DNA of 5,282 nucleotides, taken from PVC group bacterium. GTDB lineage: Bacteria > GCA-001730085 > JADFSZ01. A program made the position numbers and the translations under genes. Positions 1-5,282 of this stretch are shown piece after piece. Positions within the stretch are counted from its first letter, which is position 1. Each line of letters opens with the position of its first letter. The notes under the pieces were generated by a model. It was not told the origin of the DNA. It searched no databases and worked only from the letters and a program-made list of their open reading frames with translations. The stretch spans positions 1 through 5,282 of the forward strand of contig JADFSZ010000124.1 of assembly GCA_022560555.1 (NCBI GenBank), written 5' to 3'.

Positions 1-1
1 G

Positions 2-175
2 TTGGTGGGGATTCTTTTGGATGAAAAGCCTCAGGCGATTGTTCAGGATAGGAGAACAAAAAGTACCTATTATGTGCATGAAGGGGATCGTGTGGATGAA
101 GTTGTTGTCGAAAGTATTCAGGAGGGAAGTGTAAAATTTTCGTATCAAGGGGAAACGTTTGAATTGCGTATTTGA
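2..175 (+). CDS. gspC: GspC-like T2SS inner-membrane/periplasmic linker protein, C-terminal fragment (5' end outside window)
   Basis: The last 57 residues of a protein whose start lies before the window; the frame is open from base 2 to a TGA at 173-175. The fragment begins LVGILLDEKPQAIV, continues with YYVHEGDRV and ends with VKFSYQGETFELRI. This small all-beta pattern (LVGI, a P-x-AIV strand, Y-x-V-x-x-GD, then a final strand pair ending in ELRI) matches the homology region (HR) domain of GspC. In T2SS that domain sits in the periplasm and contacts the N0 domain of the secretin GspD, which is encoded immediately downstream. The position directly before gspD supports this reading. The main alternative is a PilP-type pilus lipoprotein, whose beta domain has a similar fold and also precedes a secretin gene. 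The transmembrane anchor that would settle the matter is not in the window. A full GspC could carry a further C-terminal PDZ or coiled-coil region; here the protein ends right after the HR-like domain. Confidence 0.72.
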   Translation: MVGILLDEKPQAIVQDRRTKSTYYVHEGDRVDEVVVESIQEGSVKFSYQGETFELRI

Positions 176-198
176 CACAATGAGTTTAATGATATAAG
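172..198 (+). promoter_or_regulatory. Possible sigma70-type promoter upstream of gspD
   Basis: A perfect -35 hexamer TTGACA lies at 172-177, overlapping the stop codon of the upstream gene, and TATAAG (5 of 6 matches to TATAAT) lies at 193-198. The spacer is 15 bases, shorter than the ideal 17, which lowers confidence. Transcription would begin near 205, leaving a leader of about 20 bases that still contains the gspD ribosome binding site. It could give the secretin gene extra transcription independent of upstream genes. The hexamers are seen directly; activity is inference, and the match could be chance in AT-rich intergenic DNA. Confidence 0.3.
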
Positions 199-210
199 TG
201 AATTCCCGAT

Positions 211-220
211 AAAGGGAGGG
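211..220 (+). promoter_or_regulatory. Strong ribosome binding site of gspD
   Basis: AAAGGGAGGG is a long purine-rich match to the anti-Shine-Dalgarno sequence, ending 6 bases before the ATG at 227. It fixes the gspD start. The same nine bases AAAGGGAGG recur before the pseudopilin gene at 5221-5229, while gspE and gspF have shorter or interrupted sites. Confidence 0.8.
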
Positions 221-226
221 TGCGAC

Positions 227-2209
227 ATGACAAAAAAGAGTGTGGTTCTATGGATTCTCTTATGTTTGGGCACGGGATATTTGATTTTTGTGCCGATGGG
301 AGACGCATCAGAAACCGAACTTGAGATCCATCAGATTATCTCTGACCAAGTTGATCCCACGGTGCTGGCGGCTTCGAATGTGAAAAGAACGATTTGGAGA
401 AGAAAAGAAAGTCAAACGGGAACTCCCGATTTCCGTACAAGCACACCCGCGCAATTGGGCACAAGCCCATTTCCAACGATGGCGCCCACCAGGGCTCCCG
501 AAATAAGTGTTCAAGTTTCAGATGATCTCCAAGGTGAACATACAAAGATCAGCCTCGAAATTAAAGGGATGGATATTTTGGATGTGCTGAAACTTCTCGC
601 GAAAAAGAGCGGATTAAATATTGTCGCGGGACGAAATGTTCGAGGGAATGTAACTATTTTTCTGAAGGATGTTGAGATTTGGGACGCGTTGCTCATCATT
701 TTGGAGACATATGATCTGGCCTACGAACGCAAGAATGACATGATAAAGGTGATGACGGACGCGGATTACCAGCGGCTTCATGGCATGCCCTTTCATGATA
801 TCCGTCAGGTGGAATTTGTGACTCTTCTTTACGCGAAAGCCCCGGAAGTTTCGCAGGCATTGAATCTTATAAAAACGAAAATAGGAAAGATTATCATCGA
901 TGACAGAACGAATATGCTTGTCTTGATTGATGCTCCCGACGGCATTGAGGCTATGTTGACGGTTGTTGATGAAATTGATGTTCCTGTGACAACGAGAGTT
1001 TATGAATTAATTTATACAGATGTTTTAAAAATAGAAGAGAAAATAAGAGATATGCTGAGTCCGGCCGGAAAAATCACCATGGATATTTCCACAAACAAAT
1101 TGATTGTTACTGATTCGGCTATGCATGTTTCCCGGATGGATCAGCTTGTCAAAGAGTACGATTCACCCACAAAATTGATTACGCGTATATATCCTTTGAA
1201 TTATGCTGATTTTTCTGAGGTGGAAGGAAAAATATCCGAAATACTAACGAAAGATATTGGATGGATCATGTCAGATGAACGAACGAGCACAATCGCTGTT
1301 ACCGATCTTAAAGACAATATTGTTCGCATTGATGAACTCATTGAAGCCTTAGATCAGAGAGAAAAACAGGTGCTCATTGACGCGAAAATTGTTCAGGTTG
1401 AACTCAATGATGAGTTTGAGATGGGCATTAATTGGGAAACTCTTTTTGAAAATGAGTTTGGAGGATTGGAACTTAAGGATCTGTTTACCAGATCTCTTAC
1501 AACCGGGTTTTCGCTTGGGTTCGGCATAATAGATAGCGCGGGGGTTTTTGGCGCTATTGAAGTTTTGAAGACAATAGGAAAAACCCATATTTTGGCGTCG
1601 CCGAGAATTATGACGATTAACAATAAAACAGCGAGTATCCATGTTGGAACCGATGAGGCTTTTATCACGTCTGATGTGACCCAAAACGACAATACAACGA
1701 CCATTACACCTAATGTTGAATTTCAGCAAGTTGGGATCAAGCTGAGCGTTACACCGAGAATTAATAACGAAGATTACATTATCATGGAGATTAAACCGGA
1801 AGTCTCCTCCGTGTCGCGTGTCGTTGAGCTGTTTAACAGCAGCGGACAAAAAATATCCGAAGTCCCGATCGTAAAGGTCTCCGAAACAGAAACAACGGTC
1901 ATGGTCAAATCAGGAAGAACCGTGGTTATCGGGGGATTGATTGATGATTCCATTTCAAAAAACCAGAACAGTATCCCTGTTCTCGGCGCCATTCCCGTTC
2001 TAGGAATGTTTTTTCGAAATCGGTCGAATACACTCAAAAAAAGCGAACTGATTGTTTTTATCACCCCGACTATTATTCGTGATGAGGATGAGCTGGAGGC
2101 CTTTGTAGAATCAGAACACGAAAGAATGTTGCGGCTCAAAGAGCTTTTAGCACGAATAAACGAGTACAAAACTCTTAAGGAGAAAACAATCAGCGAGTTA
2201 ATGGAATAA
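227..2209 (+). CDS. gspD: T2SS outer-membrane secretin GspD
   Basis: A 660-residue secretin, the multimeric outer-membrane channel through which folded T2SS substrates leave the periplasm. Residues 1 to about 28 form a Sec signal peptide: basic MTKKS, a hydrophobic core, and probable cleavage near GDA-S. There is no lipobox. Residues 30 to 105 are a non-conserved linker, rich in Pro and Thr at about 64 to 92. N0 (secretin/TonB short domain) spans about 106-178. Three KH-like ring domains follow: N1 about 193-254, N2 about 256-314, N3 about 316-378, the last with DERTSTIAVTD. The secretin core runs from about 380 to 618. It contains ILASPRIMTINN (455-466), VGIKLSVTPRI (502-512), the GG of VVIGGLID (569-570) and the hallmark IPVLGAIPVLGMFF (583-596). 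A charged helical tail of about 42 residues ends the protein and could serve as a pilotin-binding S-domain, though this is unproven. Four N-domains and no AMIN domain favour GspD over PilQ. The ATG at 227 is supported by the ribosome binding site and the signal peptide. Confidence 0.93.
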   Translation: MTKKSVVLWILLCLGTGYLIFVPMGDASETELEIHQIISDQVDPTVLAASNVKRTIWRRKESQTGTPDFRTSTPAQLGTSPFPTMAPTRAPEISVQVSDDLQGEHTKISLEIKGMDILDVLKLLAKKSGLNIVAGRNVRGNVTIFLKDVEIWDALLIILETYDLAYERKNDMIKVMTDADYQRLHGMPFHDIRQVEFVTLLYAKAPEVSQALNLIKTKIGKIIIDDRTNMLVLIDAPDGIEAMLTVVDEIDVPVTTRVYELIYTDVLKIEEKIRDMLSPAGKITMDISTNKLIVTDSAMHVSRMDQLVKEYDSPTKLITRIYPLNYADFSEVEGKISEILTKDIGWIMSDERTSTIAVTDLKDNIVRIDELIEALDQREKQVLIDAKIVQVELNDEFEMGINWETLFENEFGGLELKDLFTRSLTTGFSLGFGIIDSAGVFGAIEVLKTIGKTHILASPRIMTINNKTASIHVGTDEAFITSDVTQNDNTTTITPNVEFQQVGIKLSVTPRINNEDYIIMEIKPEVSSVSRVVELFNSSGQKISEVPIVKVSETETTVMVKSGRTVVIGGLIDDSISKNQNSIPVLGAIPVLGMFFRNRSNTLKKSELIVFITPTIIRDEDELEAFVESEHERMLRLKELLARINEYKTLKEKTISELME

Positions 2210-2218
2210 TATTTGATC

Positions 2219-2224
2219 AGGAGA
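2219..2224 (+). promoter_or_regulatory. Ribosome binding site of gspE
   Basis: AGGAGA in the 19-base gap between gspD and gspE, with the AGGAG core ending 5 bases before the ATG at 2229. It supports this start. The start is also supported by the protein, because the conserved RLG motif begins at residue 8. Confidence 0.75.
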
Positions 2225-2228
2225 ACCT

Positions 2229-3944
2229 ATGGCAAGTGAACAACCGATACGATTGGGAGAACTTCTCGTTCAAAAAGAATTGATCACCTTAGATCAATTG
2301 GATACGGCCCTGAAGGAACAGAAACGCACAGGATCGTTCCTTGGGAGTGCTTTGATGCGCTTGGGTTTGATCCGTCCGGACAAACTTCTTCCCGTATTGT
2401 CCGATCAGCTCAACATTGAATATGTTAGTTTGAAGGGCTTGAATATTTCTCCTGAAGCCATTAAAAATGTGCCCGCGAAATTCGCGTATCATTATAAACT
2501 CATTCCGCTTTCATGGGATGGGGAAGAGTTAAAAATCGCGGTTACGGATCCCTACGATGTTCATACCTTGGATGATGTTGGCTTGTTGCTGAATTGCCGT
2601 GTCTTGCCTGTCTTGGGAGAAGAGTCGGACATAATGGATGCCTTAAAAAAGTATTATGGCGTGGGAGCGGAAACAGTGGAAGCCATGATGAGTGATGCCC
2701 CCGAGAAAGAGCACTCCTTGGATGAAAGCGTGATCGCGAAGACTGAAAACATTGATGATTTAGCCGCGGATGCCTCCGTGATTAAATTCGTCAATCAAAT
2801 CCTGCTTCAGGCTTATCAAGAAAGAGCGACAGATGTTCATATTGAGCCCTTCGGAGAACAGCTTCGCATTCGGTATCGCATAGACGGTGTTATGTATGAA
2901 ACTAGTGTTCCTCAATCGATTAAACATTTTCAATCCGCGATTATTTCCCGTATCAAAATCATGTCGAATCTCAATATATCCGAAAAACGATTGGCTCAGG
3001 ACGGGAGAACAAAGATCAAGATGGGGAATAAAGAGTTGGATTTACGTATTTCGATTATTCCGACAGCTTTTGGAGAAAGCGTGAATATTCGGCTTTTGTC
3101 CAGCCAAGACATGCTTATCAGTCTCACAAGTCTTGGATTGTCCGACCGGCATTTAAAAAGCCTGAATGAAAATATCGAAAAGCCCCATGGGATTATTCTT
3201 GTCACAGGTCCGACAGGGAGCGGAAAAAGCACAACCCTCTACGCGTGCCTCAAACAGTTGAACCAAACCACACGTAAAATCATCACGATCGAAGATCCGA
3301 TTGAATATCTGATGTCAGGGATAAGCCAAATCCAGGTTTTGCCGAAAATTGATTTAACATTTGCCCAAGGGCTTCGATCCATTTTGCGGCATGATCCGGA
3401 CATCATTATGGTAGGGGAAATCCGCGATTATGAAACGGCAGAAATCTCCATCCGTGCCGCTCTGACCGGTCATCTTGTGTTCAGTACGCTGCACACCAAT
3501 GATGCCCCGGGAGCCGTGGCCCGTTTGGTGGATATGGGAGTTGAGCCCTACCTTGTGGCTTCATCCGTCGAATGCATCATTGCTCAGCGTTTAGTTCGGG
3601 TGATATGTAAAGAGTGCAAACAAGAGGTTAAAATCGGTCGTGAGTTATTGGGCCAGCTCAGTTCGGAACATTCCGATGAGGAGATCACGATTTTTGAGGG
3701 GCGCGGCTGTGACGAATGTAAAAACACGGGATATTCGGGCCGGATTGCTATTCATGAATTTTTAGACGTTGGTGAAGATATCCGGGACCTTATTGTCAAA
3801 AGGAAACCGTCACATATGATCAGAAAAGTTGCCATTGATAGGGGGATGATGCCCATGAGGACGGACGGGTGGCAAAAAATTAAGAATGGGATTACAAGCG
3901 TTGAGGAAGTATTGCGTGTGACTCAGGAAGAAGGTGGAATTTAA
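2229..3944 (+). CDS. gspE: T2SS assembly ATPase GspE (GspE/PilB family) with MshEN-type N-terminus
   Basis: A 571-residue cytoplasmic hexameric ATPase that powers pseudopilus assembly through GspF. Residues 8-60 hold two tandem 24-residue motifs (RLGELLV...LKEQ and FLGSALM...LSDQ) separated by five residues, matching the MshEN cyclic-di-GMP-binding pattern. The rest of the T2SSE N-terminal domain runs to about 145 and is followed by an acidic linker. The N2 domain spans about 180-290, with the arginine-rich strand LRIRYRIDG at 212-220. In the C-terminal ATPase, Walker A is GPTGSGKST (327-335, Lys333). The Asp box is ITIEDPIEY (352-360, Glu355). Walker B with the family signature is LRHDPDIIMVGEIRD (386-400, Glu397). 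The His box is around His415 and His422 (STLHTND). A zinc-binding tetracysteine is present: Cys460, Cys463, Cys494, Cys497. All catalytic elements are intact and the length is normal. The gene lies between gspD and gspF, which argues for GspE. The N-terminal motifs resemble PilB and MshE, so a pilus ATPase is the alternative. Confidence 0.93.
   Translation: MASEQPIRLGELLVQKELITLDQLDTALKEQKRTGSFLGSALMRLGLIRPDKLLPVLSDQLNIEYVSLKGLNISPEAIKNVPAKFAYHYKLIPLSWDGEELKIAVTDPYDVHTLDDVGLLLNCRVLPVLGEESDIMDALKKYYGVGAETVEAMMSDAPEKEHSLDESVIAKTENIDDLAADASVIKFVNQILLQAYQERATDVHIEPFGEQLRIRYRIDGVMYETSVPQSIKHFQSAIISRIKIMSNLNISEKRLAQDGRTKIKMGNKELDLRISIIPTAFGESVNIRLLSSQDMLISLTSLGLSDRHLKSLNENIEKPHGIILVTGPTGSGKSTTLYACLKQLNQTTRKIITIEDPIEYLMSGISQIQVLPKIDLTFAQGLRSILRHDPDIIMVGEIRDYETAEISIRAALTGHLVFSTLHTNDAPGAVARLVDMGVEPYLVASSVECIIAQRLVRVICKECKQEVKIGRELLGQLSSEHSDEEITIFEGRGCDECKNTGYSGRIAIHEFLDVGEDIRDLIVKRKPSHMIRKVAIDRGMMPMRTDGWQKIKNGITSVEEVLRVTQEEGGI
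3931..3937 (+). promoter_or_regulatory. Ribosome binding site of gspF inside the end of gspE
   Basis: AAGGTGG within the last codons of gspE ends 8 bases before the ATG at 3946; AGGAAG at 3925-3930 lies just upstream. An in-frame GTG at 3934 would sit inside this site, so the ATG at 3946 is the better gspF start. The start lies one base after the gspE stop codon (TAA at 3942-3944), so translation of the two genes is probably coupled. Confidence 0.6.
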
Positions 3945-3945
3945 A

Positions 3946-5160
3946 ATGGCAAAATATCGTTTTAAGGCCAAAAAGGGACCGGACGAGATTATTGAGGAAA
4001 CGATTGTCGCCGAAAATGAATCTGCTGTTTTAAACGAAATTTCAAAAAGGGGCTACTATCCCATTTCGATTGAGCTGGCCGATAAGAAACATGCTTCCCG
4101 GGAAATATTCAGGGGCCCTTCCAAGCGTGTCAAAATCGGGGATTTGGCTGTTTTTTCCAGACAGCTTTCGGATCTCTTGGGAGCGGGACTGCCTTTGTAT
4201 CGGGCTTTGTCGATATTGGAGGAACAAACGAGTCATCCGGTTTTAAAGAATGTTTTGTTATACATACGTGAGGATATCAAAGAGGGACAATCACTCTCAG
4301 ACGCGATTCGAAAACAAAAAAAATATTTTCCGCCTATATTTGTAAATATGATTCATGCGGGTGAAGTCGGAGGATTTTTGGAATCTGTTTTGGATGATTT
4401 AGCCTCATTTTGCGAGAAAGAGCAAGAAGTGAGAGAAAAAATCAAATCCGCGCTTGTTTATCCGTGTTTGATGGCTGTTGTTGGCGTCCTTTCAATTGTC
4501 GTGATGATGACGCTCGTTATTCCTAAACTAATGGTGATGTTTGACGAAACAGGGCAAAAACTTCCTCTTGTTACACAAGTACTGATTGATATAAGCTCTT
4601 ACATGCAGAATTATTGGTGGCATGTTTTGATTGCCGTGGTTGTTGGCGTTCTTGTGTTCAAAAGGGTGACGCATACCGAAGAGGGACGTTTTGCCCGGGA
4701 TCGTATAAAGCTTCAATTGCCGATCTTTGGCGATCTTATCCAAAAAACGGAATTATCCCGCTTTACAAGAACATTGGGAGCCCTTTTGAAAAACGGGGTT
4801 CCGATGCTTCAATCTCTCGAGGTCGTTGTTGATAATATTTCGAACAATGTGCTCAAAGTCGAACTCAAAAAAGCTTCCGAAGAAATCAAACGCGGCGGAA
4901 ATCTTGGGAGCGTTCTTAAGCAAAGCCGGTTTTTCCCTCCTCTTTTAACCAATATGCTGGTCGTTGGAGAAGAGAGCGGAACCATTGAGCAAGCACTGAA
5001 CAAGGTGTCGATAACGTATGATCGTGAAGTGGATCGGGCCGTAAAGAACTTTACGGCTCTTTTGGAGCCGATTATGATTCTAACCATGGGTTCATTGGTC
5101 CTTTTTATTGTTGTAGCGATGATGCTCCCGATATTCCAAATGAATTCCATGTTGGGATAG
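3946..5160 (+). CDS. gspF: T2SS inner-membrane platform protein GspF
   Basis: A 404-residue polytopic inner-membrane protein that forms the central platform. It binds the GspE ATPase from the cytoplasmic side and passes its motion to the growing pseudopilus. The N-terminus MAKYRFKAKKGPDE, followed by RGYYPISIE (35-43), is the usual small beta domain of the family and supports the ATG at 3946 rather than a GTG 12 bases upstream. Two repeated T2SSF domains follow. The first, about 66-195, has GLPLYRALSIL (81-91), MIHAGEVGGFLE (135-146) and VYP (171-173). The second, about 268-395, has the parallel GVPMLQSLEVV (284-294) and MLVVGEESGTIE (337-348). Predicted membrane segments are about 172-193, 222-239 and 374-397, the standard three. 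Length and layout are typical for GspF and nothing is missing. PilC of type IV pili is the close relative; operon position favours GspF. Confidence 0.93.
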   Translation: MAKYRFKAKKGPDEIIEETIVAENESAVLNEISKRGYYPISIELADKKHASREIFRGPSKRVKIGDLAVFSRQLSDLLGAGLPLYRALSILEEQTSHPVLKNVLLYIREDIKEGQSLSDAIRKQKKYFPPIFVNMIHAGEVGGFLESVLDDLASFCEKEQEVREKIKSALVYPCLMAVVGVLSIVVMMTLVIPKLMVMFDETGQKLPLVTQVLIDISSYMQNYWWHVLIAVVVGVLVFKRVTHTEEGRFARDRIKLQLPIFGDLIQKTELSRFTRTLGALLKNGVPMLQSLEVVVDNISNNVLKVELKKASEEIKRGGNLGSVLKQSRFFPPLLTNMLVVGEESGTIEQALNKVSITYDREVDRAVKNFTALLEPIMILTMGSLVLFIVVAMMLPIFQMNSMLG

Positions 5161-5233
5161 AAATGAGCGGTTTTGATATATGTTACATAGCAAAAAAGAA
5201 ACGATCAAAAAGTTTATTCAAAAGGGAGGCATT
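5161..5233 (+). other. 73-base gap between gspF and the pseudopilin gene
   Basis: This is the longest non-coding stretch in the window. It is AT-rich and ends in the ribosome binding site of the next gene. A 7-base inverted repeat (TTTTGAT at 5171-5177, ATCAAAA at 5204-5210) is all A/T except one pair, has a 26-base loop and lacks a following T-run, so it is not a convincing terminator. The gap may simply be a translation leader for the pseudopilin. Confidence 0.4.
5221..5229 (+). promoter_or_regulatory. Strong ribosome binding site of the pseudopilin gene
   Basis: AAAGGGAGG ends 4 bases before the ATG at 5234. It is identical over nine bases to the site in front of gspD. A strong site suits a major pseudopilin, which is usually needed in more copies than the ATPase or platform protein. 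Confidence 0.75.
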
Positions 5234-5282
5234 ATGGTATTTAAAAGGCAAAAAGCTTTTACACTTATTGAACTGATGCTTG
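5234..5282 (+). CDS. gspG: Type II secretion pseudopilin, probably GspG, N-terminal fragment (runs off window)
   Basis: The first 16 residues, MVFKRQKAFTLIELML, are visible before the window ends. This is a class III (type IV pilin-like) signal: a short basic leader of eight residues, the prepilin peptidase site, then FTLIEL with Phe at +1 and Glu at +5, which begins the hydrophobic assembly helix. The residue before the cleavage site is Ala rather than the usual Gly. The mature protein would be extracted from the inner membrane and built into the periplasmic pseudopilus by GspE and GspF. The position directly after gspF is where the major pseudopilin gspG normally lies, but the diagnostic C-terminal part (calcium-binding region in GspG) is not seen. 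A minor pseudopilin (GspH/I) or type IV pilin therefore remains possible. The start is fixed by the ribosome binding site at 5221-5229. Confidence 0.8.
   Translation, partial: MVFKRQKAFTLIELML

Noticed and set aside
1349-1849. Long open frame on the minus strand (166 codons) opposite gspD
   Set aside because: It lies wholly within the well-supported secretin core, and its translation has low-complexity, non-domain character. No ribosome binding site or operon context supports it.
1774-2169. Open frame on the minus strand (131 codons), very Ser-rich
   Set aside because: Shadow of the conserved 3' end of gspD; the Ser-rich composition is an artefact of reading the reverse complement.
3934-3945. 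GTG start at 3934 giving a gspF four codons longer
   Set aside because: The GTG falls inside the likely ribosome binding site AAGGTGG. The family N-terminus (MAKYRFKAK) begins at the ATG at 3946, which has better spacing.
4316-4323. Run of eight A within gspF, considered as a slippage or programmed frameshift site
   Set aside because: The reading frame is continuous through it with conserved family sequence on both sides, and no alternative frame of interest follows. Runs like this are common in Lys-rich AT-leaning genes.
4809-5150. Open frame on the minus strand (113 codons) opposite the end of gspF
   Set aside because: Overlaps the second T2SSF domain entirely and shows no recognisable protein features.
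5152-5182. Weak promoter-like pair (TTGGGA at 5152-5157 and GATATA/TATATG near 5175-5182) before the pseudopilin gene
   Set aside because: Each hexamer matches consensus at only three or four positions, with poor spacing for the better -10; expected by chance in AT-rich sequence.
5171-5210. Inverted repeat TTTTGAT / ATCAAAA in the gap, considered as a terminator
   Set aside because: The stem is only 7 base pairs, nearly all A-T, the loop is 26 bases, and no T-run follows. It would be unstable and lies between two genes of the same operon.
5163-5276. Small + strand frame of 37 codons starting ATGAGC in the gspF-pseudopilin gap
   Set aside because: It overlaps the pseudopilin start in another frame and lacks a good ribosome binding site. 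Its Lys/Leu-rich translation has no recognisable features.

Overview
This window is a contiguous stretch of a type II secretion (T2SS) operon, all on the + strand. It reads, in order: the 3' end of a gspC-like gene, a complete secretin gene (gspD), a complete assembly ATPase gene (gspE), a complete inner-membrane platform gene (gspF), and the first 16 codons of a pseudopilin gene, probably gspG. The order C-D-E-F-G is the classical T2SS order. The secretin has four N-domains (N0 to N3) and no visible AMIN domain, which favours T2SS over a type IV pilus (PilQ-type). Within the window no pilotin, prepilin peptidase, GspL/M, PilM/N/O or PilT gene is present.

The organism is a diderm bacterium, since it encodes an outer-membrane secretin. 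Base composition is moderately AT-leaning, with ATG starts and good Shine-Dalgarno sequences. The secretin style (N0 with an 'IWDALLIILE' helix and a 'DERTSTIAVTD' repeat) and the pseudopilin start with Ala before the Phe (KA|FTLIEL) resemble what I recall from uncultured PVC-related lineages such as Omnitrophota. This placement is inference from memory and is weak.

Layout: 2-175 gspC 3' end; 176-226 short gap with a possible sigma70-type promoter and a strong ribosome binding site; 227-2209 gspD; 2229-3944 gspE; 3946-5160 gspF; 5161-5233 the longest gap in the window, with a strong ribosome binding site; 5234 to the edge, pseudopilin start. Gaps of 1 to 73 bases without a convincing terminator indicate one transcription unit.

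How they work together: GspC links the inner-membrane platform to the N0 domain of the GspD channel. GspE hydrolyses ATP on the cytoplasmic face and drives GspF. GspF assembles pseudopilins such as GspG into a short periplasmic filament that pushes folded substrates out through GspD. The most noteworthy point is that GspE carries, at its extreme N-terminus, two tandem 24-residue motifs spaced by five residues that closely match the MshEN cyclic-di-GMP-binding pattern. The secretion motor may therefore be controlled by this second messenger. Otherwise the region is a conventional secretion operon, and I see no evidence of a wholly new system.
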